Assembly: GCA_023402275.1 (NCBI GenBank)
Contig: JAEXCH010000005.1
Location: 1 to 49,193 of the forward strand
Origin: Methanobacteriota archaeon
Lineage (GTDB): Archaea; Thermoplasmatota; Thermoplasmata; Methanomassiliicoccales; Methanomethylophilaceae
Direction: 5' to 3'
Length of the DNA stretch: 49,193 bases
Positions within the stretch are counted from its first letter, which is position 1; each line of letters opens with the position of its first letter. The translations under genes were made by a program, and so were the position numbers. Shown here in pieces: positions 9,203-17,065 of the stretch. A model generated the notes under the pieces. It made no database searches. It was not told the origin of the DNA and saw only the letters and a list, made by a program, of their open reading frames with translations.

Positions 9203-9231
9203 GCTGGACCGGGCCGACCGTCCGATCCAGC
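9203..9231 (-). terminator. Hairpin plus T-rich tract downstream of glyS
   Basis: GCTGGA (9203-9208) pairs with TCCAGC (9226-9231), and CGG/CCG inside extends the stem past one mismatch. On the minus strand the hairpin lies 20 bases after the glyS stop and is followed by TTTGATTTTTC. It looks like an intrinsic terminator of the CBS-glyS transcript. The remaining gap up to 9046 holds the promoter of the CBS-HPF gene and a tandem CGTCGAA pair near 9160-9173. Confidence 0.5.
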
Positions 9232-9251
9232 AAGGTATTAAATAGATTGAC

Positions 9252-10964
9252 TCAGAGCCTGTCGAATGAGGAACCAGACAATAATGATCCGATTGTATCG
9301 GATATGGAGTCTATCGGTATCCGCTTCTGAGCACTTGTATCGCGGTCCCTTATCGTGACCGTTCCCTTGTCAGGTCCTTCCAAGGACTCATAGTCCACTG
9401 TGATACACCATGGAGTACCTATCTCGTCCATTCTGGCATATCTTTTACCGATCGTACCTGAACCATCATAATATGCTTCCATGCGTGGTGAATGTACATT
9501 CCTGTAGATGTCCATGGCAAGGGTGTCCAGACCGTCCTTCTCCATCAGAGGGAATATCCCGACCTTTATGGGAGCGACCTCCGGTGCCAATCTCATGACC
9601 GTGTAGTCCTTTTCAGTATCCTGATGGAAAGAATGTTCCAGAACGGAATAGAATATCCTGTCCAGTCCGTGTGAAGGCTCTATCACGTGAGGTACCACTC
9701 TCTCTCCGGAGACCTTCTCGCGTACTCTGACGACCTCAAAGAACTCCTCATCGAGTGTTATCTCCTCGCCGTCCACAGACAATATTAGTTTTCCGTCCTT
9801 TATGTCGGAGGTCTGTTTTGTCTCCATGAGTTCGGCGATCCTCTTTGCCTTATCCTTGAACTTGGGTCCGAGTGCCTTGTGTTTAGCTTTCACCTTGTCG
9901 ATGTCCATCTCCTTAGGCTCATTGAACTTCTTGAAGTGTGTCAGGTCCACGCCGGAGAACTCTGCATGCCTTGAAAGGTCCCAGCATCCTCTGTCAGCTA
10001 TGCCGGTGATCTCAATCCAACCGTACGACAATAGGACCTCCGCATCCCAGCAGTCCATGGCATAATGTGCCATCTCGTTGCACAGGTGCTGTCTGAATCT
10101 CAGTTTCTTCTCATCTATTCCGAGTCTCAGAAGGAGCTGTTTCGTAGTGTATACGAAATACGCCAGAACTCTGTTGGCTATTATGCCATTATCCACCGCT
10201 TCCTTTACGGTCAGCGTTACGGTCTCATCACCTGTGTTGGGTACCAGAGTAAGCAACTCATTCTCTATCTCAGGGAATCTTATCCAATCCTTATCCTCAG
10301 GATCAACGAAGAGCTCAACCTCCATCATGTTGAACTCCCTCATTCTGATCATTCCCTGTCTGGGAGCGATCTCATTCCTGTATCCTCTCCCTGTCTGTAT
10401 CACTCCGAGAGGCATCTTCTCCCTGTTGTATCTGTACAGGTTGGGGTAATTGACGAATATCCCCTGTGCCGTCTCAGGTCTGAGATATCCAACCCTTGAG
10501 GATCCCGGACCTATTGTGGTCTTGAACATAAGGTTGAATTCCTCGACAGGACCGAGTTTACCGCCGCATTCAGGACATTTTATATCGAATTTCACGAACG
10601 CTTCGTCCAGTTCCTTGGGCGACAGGACATCCGGATTGTCGAAATGCTCCTTCACAAGATGGTCCGCTCTGAACGCATTATTGCAATCTTCACAATACGT
10701 AATCAGGTCTGCGAACTCATCAACATGACCGGATGCTTTGAACACCTCTCTGGGGTTGACGGTCTCGGAATCGATCTCAATGAAACCCTCCCTTCCTTTG
10801 TATATGTCCCTCCAGACCTCAACTATGTTGTTCCTCATGTTGAGGCCGAGCGGACCGTAATCGAACATGCCCGCCACTCCTCCGTATACTTCGAAGGATG
10901 GCCATATGAAGCCTCTGCGTTTGCAGATGGACATCAGATCGTTGTTGTTGATCTCATTCTTCAT
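9252..10964 (-). CDS. glyS: Glycyl-tRNA synthetase, archaeal/eukaryotic alpha2 type
   Basis: Class II synthetase for tRNA-Gly, about 570 residues, the normal size of the dimeric archaeal form. Seen: N-terminal KRRGFIWPSFEVYGG with FDYGPLG, a zinc-like pair of cysteine pairs (CEDC and CPEC), motif 2 region YRNEIAPRQGMIRMREFN, motif 3 GLDRI, and a C-terminal anticodon-binding domain (PIKVGIFPLMEKDGL). The start MKNEINNNDLM at 10964 is preferred over an open stretch 12 codons upstream. It overlaps the end of the upstream CBS gene by 11 bases (10954-10964), so the two are cotranscribed and probably translationally coupled. Confidence 0.95.
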   Translation of the reverse strand: MKNEINNNDLMSICKRRGFIWPSFEVYGGVAGMFDYGPLGLNMRNNIVEVWRDIYKGREGFIEIDSETVNPREVFKASGHVDEFADLITYCEDCNNAFRADHLVKEHFDNPDVLSPKELDEAFVKFDIKCPECGGKLGPVEEFNLMFKTTIGPGSSRVGYLRPETAQGIFVNYPNLYRYNREKMPLGVIQTGRGYRNEIAPRQGMIRMREFNMMEVELFVDPEDKDWIRFPEIENELLTLVPNTGDETVTLTVKEAVDNGIIANRVLAYFVYTTKQLLLRLGIDEKKLRFRQHLCNEMAHYAMDCWDAEVLLSYGWIEITGIADRGCWDLSRHAEFSGVDLTHFKKFNEPKEMDIDKVKAKHKALGPKFKDKAKRIAELMETKQTSDIKDGKLILSVDGEEITLDEEFFEVVRVREKVSGERVVPHVIEPSHGLDRIFYSVLEHSFHQDTEKDYTVMRLAPEVAPIKVGIFPLMEKDGLDTLAMDIYRNVHSPRMEAYYDGSGTIGKRYARMDEIGTPWCITVDYESLEGPDKGTVTIRDRDTSAQKRIPIDSISDTIGSLLSGSSFDRL

Positions 10965-11802
10965 TGCAATTCCCTGTAAGAGCGCACAGAACATCCACAT
11001 CGTATATCATGCCGACGATCTCGTCCTTTGTACCATGGACCGGAAGCTGACCAAAGTCATTCTGGGTCATGATGCGGGCAACATCATTCAACGGGGTCTT
11101 CTTGAAAACTGTGTGCGGATCCTTGACCATATAGTGGCTGACCGTTGTCTCATCCGGGATGTATTTATCAGTGGCAGCGTAGAATAATGGAAGGACGTTC
11201 CTGTATCCTGCCAGTTCGGAATCCTCTATTCCTAGACGGGACATGGCATCCGCATCCACGGTCTGATCGCTGAAAAGGTCACGGTCTGTCAGTATTCCGA
11301 CCAGCCTTCCCTTTATATCGAGCACAGGGACCGCAGATACATCGCTGATCCTCATTGCTGCGACAGTATATGCCAGAGGCTCCCCCTCGTATGATGTGAC
11401 ACAGGTCGTCCTTATGACGTCCTCTGCGGTCATCGTGGTCTTCATATCCCTTATCTCTTTCAAAAGATCGGTGGGAGTGATTATACCGACCAGCATCCCA
11501 TCCTCTATAACCGGGAGTCTGTGTATCCTTCTCTTAGCGAATATCCTTGCTGCCTCGATTATGCTCTCGTCCGGAGTGATCGTTATACAATCCTTCTTCA
11601 TGATCAAGGAGAGCTGATCCTCATCGAATTTTCTGAATATGTCCCTTCTGGATACTATTCCCATAAGCTTTCCGTCAGAAGCACGGACCACCGGAAGACC
11701 GGTTAGTTTGTTCCTGACCATCATATTGATCGCATCGCTGCGGCTACCAGGTACCTCTACCACTATCGGAGCTGCAGTCATTATATCCGCTATTGTCTTC
11801 AT
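10954..11802 (-). CDS. Four-CBS-domain protein upstream of glyS
   Basis: 282 residues made almost entirely of four CBS motifs, each recognisable by the LPVV...LVGIVSRRD-type core (GLPVVRASDGKLMGIVSRRD, HRLPVIEDGMLVGIIT, SAVPVLDIKGRLVGILT, GQLPVHGTKDEIVGMI). There is no attached catalytic domain. CBS tandems bind adenine nucleotides or S-adenosyl compounds and often regulate partner proteins. Its stop codon lies inside the glyS start, which suggests that its level, and perhaps its function, is tied to glycyl-tRNA synthesis; the functional link is inference. The 104-base gap upstream to UspA (11803-11906) carries its promoter region. Confidence 0.88.
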   Translation of the reverse strand: MKTIADIMTAAPIVVEVPGSRSDAINMMVRNKLTGLPVVRASDGKLMGIVSRRDIFRKFDEDQLSLIMKKDCITITPDESIIEAARIFAKRRIHRLPVIEDGMLVGIITPTDLLKEIRDMKTTMTAEDVIRTTCVTSYEGEPLAYTVAAMRISDVSAVPVLDIKGRLVGILTDRDLFSDQTVDADAMSRLGIEDSELAGYRNVLPLFYAATDKYIPDETTVSHYMVKDPHTVFKKTPLNDVARIMTQNDFGQLPVHGTKDEIVGMIYDVDVLCALTGNCNEE

Positions 11803-11906
11803 TATGAACCGACCTCGGGTCTATCTCCAATAAAGCGGGGGTTAAGCCTGCTTTTTGGTATATCTAGCGGGTTAATTCCCTTTAGGTAATTAAGTGCATT
11901 GATTGG

Positions 11907-12350
11907 TCACTCTTTTACGACAACAGGTGATTTTGCCACCATTACGGGGCATTTTGCGTTCTGGACTATCTTCTCAGCGACGCTCCCCATGAGCAGCTTC
12001 GATATCCCGGTCCTTCCGAGTGTTCCCATGACCACGATATCGTATGCCTCCGATTCCTGGAGTATGACCTTTGCCGGAACTCCCTCGACGAGTTTCTCTT
12101 CGACATTCACTCCCATCTCCTTTGCCTTCTCTGCGACATAGGATGTTGCATAGGACCCTTCTTTCTCAAGCGTGTCATAAACATTGATGACGGCAGTGTC
12201 CATTGGAGAGTTGGCATATATCGACCTGTCGAGGACGTAAAGGGCGGTAACCTTGCCGCCCGAGAGCTTTGCAAGCTCCAATGCCTTATCTACAGCGTGT
12301 TTTGTGAATTCGCTCCCATCAGTTGGGACAAGTATCTTTTCGAAGCTCAA
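11907..12350 (-). CDS. Universal stress protein (UspA family)
   Basis: 147 residues, a single Usp domain. N terminus KILVPTDGSEFTKHAV; C-terminal ATP-binding motif G-x2-G-x9-G-S visible as GTLGRTGISKLLMGS. This marks it as an ATP-binding Usp, which generally acts as a dimeric stress-responsive nucleotide sensor in the cytoplasm. The start is TTG at 12350, preceded by GGGGGAT. It follows the amidohydrolase stop by 12 bases, so both are probably on one transcript. Confidence 0.92.
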   Translation of the reverse strand: MSFEKILVPTDGSEFTKHAVDKALELAKLSGGKVTALYVLDRSIYANSPMDTAVINVYDTLEKEGSYATSYVAEKAKEMGVNVEEKLVEGVPAKVILQESEAYDIVVMGTLGRTGISKLLMGSVAEKIVQNAKCPVMVAKSPVVVKE

Positions 12351-12362
12351 ATCAGATCCCCC

Positions 12363-13394
12363 TTACGGCCTGTATCTGAAAATATGTTCTCCATTCTCAA
12401 GGACCTTCCTCATTCCGAAGGCCCCCTCGTACGGGAACACGGTCAGATCGGCAGCCATTCCTACCGAAACAGGGATTTTGTTATGTGGATATAATAGCTT
12501 TTGTCCATTCATGAACATTATCCCCTCAAGTTCCTCAATAGATCCTCCCTGAGAGGCCAGTATATTCCAGAATACGGACGTTTCTGCGCGTATGTCGGGT
12601 GTGGCAAGCATGGCATTGTCCGTTCCTATGGAGACATCTATCCCGCAGTCCAACATCCTTTTTATCGGAGGGGTCTTTCCAAAATATAGGTTCGATCTTG
12701 TACAAATGACCACTGGTACTTCCGACTCGGCACATTTCAACATGTCTGAATCCGTTGCTTCCACCATGTGCACAATGAAGGACGGGTCCAAGGAAAGTAT
12801 GATGTCGATATCCTCTCTAACCCTTTCGCTGGCATGTATCGCGAAGATCTTGTTCCTCTTACGGACATGGTCAGCAACGTCCTCTATGTAACTTCGATCC
12901 ATATCGGAGATACTTGGAAGACCGATCCCATCAGCAATATCCAGTATATCATCGATCTCTTCCGGATCGTACATATTCGAAATAGGTCTTCCCAATATGG
13001 TTGACCCCGGAGCAGCCCTCCTGAGGATTCTGCACCCTTTAACTCCTCCTTCTCTGAAATCAATGAATGTACCTATTCCGTTCTCATCCGATAATGCAGA
13101 ATATTCCCTTATGTTGCTCTCCAATGCAGAATCGCTTATGTTCCTAAGATAAACATGTTTAAGACCATTGGGAGGAGCAACGAGTTCTTTCAAACCCATT
13201 CCAGGACGGACCCTCAATCCCATATCTGCACAATGTGTGTGTGCATTGACGAGAGGGGTGGTTATCAGACCGTTTGCCAAAGAGGGACCTCGGTGGTCCC
13301 CCTCGATAATATCGATTATCTTACGATCCTCGATCAGAATGTATCCTTCTATGATACCATCCTTCGTAACGATGGAGCCGCTCAATACATCCAT
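12363..13394 (-). CDS. Metal-dependent amidohydrolase-superfamily protein
   Basis: 343 residues with an amidohydrolase TIM-barrel pattern: a small beta domain at the N terminus, then NAHTHCAD (metal HxH, about residue 50), AIHAS (metal His), HMVEATD (second His), GTDNAML (metal Asp), and a closing VGMAADLTVFP strand typical of cytosine-deaminase/chlorohydrolase-like enzymes. Substrate cannot be read from sequence; deamination or hydrolysis of a small cyclic or purine-like compound is plausible. First gene of a pair with uspA. Size is somewhat short for SsnA/Atz enzymes (about 400-440). Confidence 0.82.
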   Translation of the reverse strand: MDVLSGSIVTKDGIIEGYILIEDRKIIDIIEGDHRGPSLANGLITTPLVNAHTHCADMGLRVRPGMGLKELVAPPNGLKHVYLRNISDSALESNIREYSALSDENGIGTFIDFREGGVKGCRILRRAAPGSTILGRPISNMYDPEEIDDILDIADGIGLPSISDMDRSYIEDVADHVRKRNKIFAIHASERVREDIDIILSLDPSFIVHMVEATDSDMLKCAESEVPVVICTRSNLYFGKTPPIKRMLDCGIDVSIGTDNAMLATPDIRAETSVFWNILASQGGSIEELEGIMFMNGQKLLYPHNKIPVSVGMAADLTVFPYEGAFGMRKVLENGEHIFRYRP

Positions 13395-13454
13395 GGAATA
13401 GAAATCACATTTTGATATAAAGTAGGATATGGATAGAACAAGAGGTGAGATAAC

Positions 13455-13544
13455 ATGATTAAAGGTATATTGATGACAAAGGATGTAGGTTTGATTCTTT
13501 TAGTTTATCCTAAAATATTTTTATCGTCTGGGTCATTGAAATAA
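13455..13544 (+). CDS. Putative 29-residue small ORF with strong ribosome-binding site
   Basis: GAGGTGAG (13443-13450) lies 4 bases before ATG 13455, the kind of Shine-Dalgarno seen on real genes here. The ORF runs to TAA 13542-13544 and encodes a mostly hydrophobic peptide (contains GLILLVYPKIFL). No homologue is recognised. It could be a small membrane peptide, a leader peptide for the ferredoxin gene 84 bases downstream, or the surviving head of a decayed gene. It lies in the 233-base gap between the amidohydrolase and ferredoxin genes. Confidence 0.35.
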   Translation: MIKGILMTKDVGLILLVYPKIFLSSGSLK

Positions 13545-13627
13545 TATACTTTTGGGAAGCCAAAAATACCCAAAAAATTGGAAACGTTCAAATACCAAAA
13601 TCACGTAATGAGTTTTGGTGTAAACCT

Positions 13628-13792
13628 ATGGTAAAAGTCATAGATGCAGAATGTGTAGCATGCGGAGCATGCGTGGATGTTTGCCCTGAGGATGCGATAA
13701 CAGTCGACGACGTCGCAGTTATCGATCACGACAAGTGTGTCGACTGTGGAGCATGCATCGACGAGTGTCCTTCCGACGCTATAGTCGAGTGA
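13628..13792 (+). CDS. 2[4Fe-4S] ferredoxin, 54 residues
   Basis: Small soluble electron carrier. Two complete CxxCxxCxxxCP motifs are present: Cys 9, 12, 15, 19 and Cys 37, 40, 43, 47, each set followed by Pro. There is no extra domain, and the size is that of clostridial-type ferredoxins. A TATA-like AATAATATA near 13540-13548 precedes it, and an inverted repeat TTTTGGG/CCCAAAA (13551-13557 with 13570-13576) overlaps the predicted transcript start. It converges on a ferredoxin/thioredoxin-reductase-like flavoprotein gene, a natural redox partner. Confidence 0.95.
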   Translation: MVKVIDAECVACGACVDVCPEDAITVDDVAVIDHDKCVDCGACIDECPSDAIVE

Positions 13793-13848
13793 GTCGAAAG
13801 ATTCATTGAAACCCATGTCGGCGGATAAAACTGCCGAAATCAAACACT

Positions 13849-14784
13849 TTAAGCCCAATATGGCTTTTTGACGAATTTATAAGCACTCACAACAGCCGTT
13901 GCAGCCTCTCCGCATGCGGTTATGATCTGTTTGTATTTTCCGGGGTAGTCGATGACATCTCCGCATGCGAATACGCCGTTACGGTTGGTGGCCATATCGA
14001 AATCCACCTTAACAAGTCCTTCTTCAGTAAGGTCTATGTTCCATTTCTTCAGATCGGCCAGATCGGCATTGATACCGATATTTATGACAGCCAGATCAAC
14101 AGGGATATCGAATACTTTGCCCTCTTGATCCAATGTGACGGTCTTCAGATGATTTGTACCGTTGAATGACACAACATTGGCATTCATTATCGTCTTTATG
14201 TCGCTCTCGTTCAGATCGATGACATTGGCCTCATCTGCCCTGAACTCAGGTCTCCTGTGGACAATCGTGGTGTCAGTGACCGAATCTGCGATCATGGCCA
14301 TCTCGATGGCACTGTTGCCGCCGCCGAACATTACCACTTTCTTTCCTACAAGTTCCTCTTTGACAGGAAGTATGTACGCAACCCCCTTATCGGTGAGTTC
14401 CTCTTCTCCGGGACAACCCATCTTCTTAGGGTGGAAACTTCCCATTCCGATGGCAACAATGACCGATCTTGCACGATAGGTCTCTTTGTTGGTGATGACA
14501 AGGAGCTCTTCATTCCCGTCATTGATCTCAATGACCTTCTCATTCTCCTTTATGTCGCATCCCATGGATTCAGCTTGAGCATACAATCTGTCAGAAAGCT
14601 TCCTCGCCTGCACGGTCTCGAATCCAGGATAGTTGTGGATACCTTTCTCAGGATAAAGGCTGGTGAGTTGTCCACCGACCTTTCCCGCTTCGATTATCAA
14701 AGTATCCATCATCTTTGACCTTGCATAGATGCCGGCCGTAAGTCCCCCTGGCCCTGCACCGATAATGACAACATCGTAGCACAT
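13849..14784 (-). CDS. Thioredoxin-reductase-like flavoprotein, probably ferredoxin-NAD(P) reductase type
   Basis: About 311 residues from MCYDVVIIGAGPGG at 14784. FAD-binding GAGPGG at the N terminus and a second Rossmann motif FGGGNSAIEMA for NAD(P)H. The CxxC redox pair that defines thioredoxin reductase is absent: the segment reads GVAYILPVKEEL instead. This is the hallmark of TrxR-like ferredoxin/flavodoxin-NAD(P) reductases. C-terminal FACGDV with ITACGEAATAV completes the FAD site. It ends 56 bases from the convergent ferredoxin gene, which supports a ferredoxin-linked role (inference). TATA near 14806-14815. Confidence 0.85.
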   Translation of the reverse strand: MCYDVVIIGAGPGGLTAGIYARSKMMDTLIIEAGKVGGQLTSLYPEKGIHNYPGFETVQARKLSDRLYAQAESMGCDIKENEKVIEINDGNEELLVITNKETYRARSVIVAIGMGSFHPKKMGCPGEEELTDKGVAYILPVKEELVGKKVVMFGGGNSAIEMAMIADSVTDTTIVHRRPEFRADEANVIDLNESDIKTIMNANVVSFNGTNHLKTVTLDQEGKVFDIPVDLAVINIGINADLADLKKWNIDLTEEGLVKVDFDMATNRNGVFACGDVIDYPGKYKQIITACGEAATAVVSAYKFVKKPYWA

Positions 14785-14890
14785 TTTAGGGTCGTATAGG
14801 TTAGCCCTATAAAATCTTGTCTTCGACCGATTGTGGTTTTTGGTCATTTATCTTACAAAAATTGGATTATTATCTAATAGAATTATGTTT

Positions 14891-14909
14891 TTCGTAAATT
14901 TATTACGAA
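14891..14909. promoter_or_regulatory. 19-base dyad between divergent FNR-like and PAS genes
   Basis: TTCGTAA-ATTTA-TTACGAA is a perfect 7-bp inverted repeat with a 5-base spacer. It lies just upstream of a possible TATA (TTATGTAAA, 14910-14918) for the PAS gene and about 80 bases upstream of the flavoprotein TATA. A homodimeric regulator binding site is likely; the regulator is unknown. Confidence 0.5.
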
Positions 14910-14998
14910 TTATGTAAAAAGACCATGTTGCAGTTGACATCAGACACTCAGTATCCAACATCATCATTATGTATTCAGTAAGTGGATGTCATATCATC

Positions 14999-15361
14999 AT
15001 GGCAATAGATGACATATCCGCAGAGAGACTTCTCAACATGATATTGGATGAGGTAGACGACCTCATAGTCATCAACGATTCGGATCGTAATGTCATATGG
15101 ATGAACTGTTCCGCGCAGAGGAATCTGGGGATACCGCTTGATGAAGCGGTAGGTACAAAATGCTTCAGATTATTGGGTGCGACATGCTGTTGTGATGTAT
15201 GTACCGCGAATCATACCGTAGGGGGACCCCACAGATGCGGCTGTACCTTCAAGTGCAGGGATAAGAACGGAGTGTATGAGTGCACTCCGGTACCGTACTA
15301 CAAGGACGGTAAATTGAGGATCGTGGTCCAGCACATAAAGGCCATCGATAAAAATGAATAA
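14999..15361 (+). CDS. Single PAS-domain protein with a cysteine cluster
   Basis: 120 residues from MAIDDISAERLL (an in-frame ATG lies 10 codons upstream at 14969; GGATG before 14999 favours the shorter form). Helix, then DDLIVINDSDRNVIWMN, is a typical PAS core start. Between the PAS helices lies an unusual run of cysteines: Cys 37, 55, 63, 64, 65, 68, 80, 82, 86, 95, including CCCDVC and CGCTFKC, after which the PAS beta-sheet closes (IVVQHIKAID). There is no output domain. Redox or metal/Fe-S sensing is a reasonable inference. Divergent from a ferredoxin-reductase-like gene. Confidence 0.75.
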   Translation: MAIDDISAERLLNMILDEVDDLIVINDSDRNVIWMNCSAQRNLGIPLDEAVGTKCFRLLGATCCCDVCTANHTVGGPHRCGCTFKCRDKNGVYECTPVPYYKDGKLRIVVQHIKAIDKNE

Positions 15362-15393
15362 ATATCGATATACGATACTCTGTCACGTTAACT

Positions 15394-15492
15394 ATGGATA
15401 TAGCTGAATTCTCTATTTTCATTGGGATACTGGTCGCGTTCGCAGCAATATTGCTTATCGTGAACAAGGTCAAAAGGCCCAAGGAAGAATGA
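15394..15492 (+). CDS. 32-residue single-pass membrane protein
   Basis: ATG 15394 to TGA 15490-15492. Short acidic head MDIAEFS, one hydrophobic helix (about residues 8-24) and a basic tail NKVKRPKEE, the profile of a small membrane-anchored peptide with its tail in the cytoplasm. It starts 32 bases after the PAS gene stop and may be cotranscribed with it. No family recognised. The clean positive-inside pattern argues for a real gene. Confidence 0.55.
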   Translation: MDIAEFSIFIGILVAFAAILLIVNKVKRPKEE

Positions 15493-15568
15493 TACGATAT
15501 CATTTCAGGACATACGGAACGACCGTTCCTAAAATATACTTGTAGTCCGATTTGTCAGCGGTGAAAAA

Positions 15569-15967
15569 ATGGTAAACATACCTAACAACGTATTGGAGAT
15601 AATGAAGGCTCAGACAACGACCAAGGCACTGGTGACCGCAAGCAAAGCCGGAAAACCCCACGCAATAGTGGCAGGAAGCATAGTGGCACCCACTGCAGAT
15701 ACAGTAGTTGTCGGCGAGGTCTTGATGAAGGTGTCTGCAAAGAACCTTGCAGAGAACCCCACCGCAGCATTCCTGATAGCCTCAGGAAAGGATGCCTTCG
15801 AGATACAGTGCACAGCAAGGGCACGTCTCGACTCCGGACCCGAGATAGAGGCGATGAACAAAGAGCTCGCCAATGTCGGCCTAAAAGCCGCAGCGGTATG
15901 GGTGTTCAGTGTCGATGCCGTGTTCGATCAGGGCGCATCACCCAAAGCAGGCACGAAATTGGCGTGA
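15569..15967 (+). CDS. PPOX-fold (pyridoxamine 5'-phosphate oxidase-like) protein, copy 1
   Basis: 132 residues, split-barrel flavin/F420-binding type fold: ALVTASKAGKPHAIVAGSI (strand pair), VGEVLMKVSAKNLAENPTAAFLIASG (the TxxNLxxNPxxxxLV element of the family), then a C-terminal helix and strand. Such proteins bind FMN, F420 or haem and reduce small substrates; the specific substrate is not readable. The next gene is a clear paralogue, indicating tandem duplication. Own promoter likely in 15493-15568. Confidence 0.85.
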   Translation: MVNIPNNVLEIMKAQTTTKALVTASKAGKPHAIVAGSIVAPTADTVVVGEVLMKVSAKNLAENPTAAFLIASGKDAFEIQCTARARLDSGPEIEAMNKELANVGLKAAAVWVFSVDAVFDQGASPKAGTKLA

Positions 15968-16034
15968 TCGCATCCTGACCAAACACTTTAACTAAATCCT
16001 TTCCTTTTTATGTTCTCAATAGGTGTGATGAATC

Positions 16035-16436
16035 ATGGCAAATATGGCCCCCAAGATCATGGATATGCTCAAAAGACCGGAAACAAACAAGGTTCTGTCA
16101 ACAGTTTCCCCAGAAGGGGATCCACATTCCATAGTATGCGGAAGCCTTCTCGTCATTGACGAGGAGACAGTCATAGTCGGCGAGGTCTACATGTATGCGA
16201 CATGCAGGAATCTCAATAACAATCCAAAGGCGGAGTTCCTTGTATGGTCCGGAAAGGATGCATATTCGATACAGGCAACACTTTCCTCGAGGATCGATTC
16301 AGGCCCATTGCTTGAGAAGATGAATCATAACCTTGAACGTATGAAGATGAAGGCAGTTGCGGTTCTGGAATTCAAGGTCAGGTCCGTCTATGACGAAGGA
16401 ATCTCTCCAGATACAGCCGGGACACAAATTGCCTGA
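16035..16436 (+). CDS. PPOX-fold protein, copy 2
   Basis: 133 residues, co-linear with the preceding gene over its whole length (shared elements: KPHAI/DPHSIV, VGEV, NLxxNPxAxFLxxSGKDA, RxDSGP, AVxVFxV, the G..P.AGT end). It differs in charge and carries two extra Met/Tyr-rich positions (EVYMYATCRNL). Same flavin- or F420-type split barrel expected. Separated from copy 1 by 67 bases and followed after 9 bases by a small membrane protein gene, so copy 2 and that gene are probably one transcript. Confidence 0.85.
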   Translation: MANMAPKIMDMLKRPETNKVLSTVSPEGDPHSIVCGSLLVIDEETVIVGEVYMYATCRNLNNNPKAEFLVWSGKDAYSIQATLSSRIDSGPLLEKMNHNLERMKMKAVAVLEFKVRSVYDEGISPDTAGTQIA

Positions 16437-16445
16437 GGCGATGAT

Positions 16446-16661
16446 TTGGTCTTTGAGAAAGAGAAGAGGAACAACAACATCGCAATGGCAGCAGGCATAA
16501 TACTGGCCATTGCAGGATTATGCCTTTATTTTTTGAATTATCAACTTGCAGGTGTACTTGTACTCATCCTTGGTATAGCGATCGTCATGATATCATGGTC
16601 GATATCCAATGTATTCTACAGAATAAGGATGAAAGAACTGATGGATTCCCGTAAAAAGTAA
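16446..16661 (+). CDS. Small two-helix membrane protein
   Basis: 71 residues from TTG 16446, which is preceded by GAGGCGATG. Charged head VFEKEKRNNN, two hydrophobic helices (about residues 12-30 and 33-53) separated by a short turn, and a basic tail IRMKELMDSRKK. No family recognised. It begins 9 bases after the second PPOX gene, suggesting cotranscription; functional connection unknown. Confidence 0.65.
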   Translation: MVFEKEKRNNNIAMAAGIILAIAGLCLYFLNYQLAGVLVLILGIAIVMISWSISNVFYRIRMKELMDSRKK

Positions 16662-16692
16662 GGGTTTTGTGGTAAAAGGTTTGAAGGAGGTC

Positions 16693-16893
16693 TTAGAACC
16701 TTCTTCTGTCGTTCCTGCCGCCTTCAGGCTGGTGTTTCCTGAAGCATTCCCTGCAGTACACGGGTCTGTCCTGTGTTGGTTTGAATGGAACCTCACACTC
16801 ATTTCCGCAATCTGAGCAGGTTGTCTTAAAGTATTCCCTTGGTTGATCTCTGCGATCTCCCCTGTATCCGCCATTTCCGTTTCCGTAGGCCAT
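16693..16893 (-). CDS. CxxC-x17-CxxC zinc-binding protein
   Basis: 66 residues from MAYGNGNGGYRG (16893; GAGG upstream). The Gly/Asn/Arg-rich head and Arg-rich tail flank one zinc site: CSDC, then CRECF, 17 residues apart, the pattern of the CxxC-x17-CxxC small proteins found across gut anaerobes and archaea. The tail (GGRNDRRRF) and RGDRRDQ head suggest nucleic-acid binding. An open 11-codon extension upstream is not supported. Confidence 0.75.
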   Translation of the reverse strand: MAYGNGNGGYRGDRRDQPREYFKTTCSDCGNECEVPFKPTQDRPVYCRECFRKHQPEGGRNDRRRF

Positions 16894-17065
16894 TTCTATT
16901 CCTCTACTATTGTTGGGTATTCCCAATACACTACCTTTACCTCTTCAACGATGGACCAGGAGCAATATTTGAATTCCTAAGTATGGTGATGACGTACAGC
17001 TTAAAAACGTTGCTATAAAAAAGTAACAAAAAAGTGGGTTTTGAAAGAGGTTTGACAGGTATTTT

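Noticed and set aside
3005..11889. CCTTTAGGTAA occurring at 3007-3017 and 11879-11889, both ahead of minus-strand genes
   Set aside because: An 11-base match in about 7 kb of intergenic DNA is expected several times by chance.
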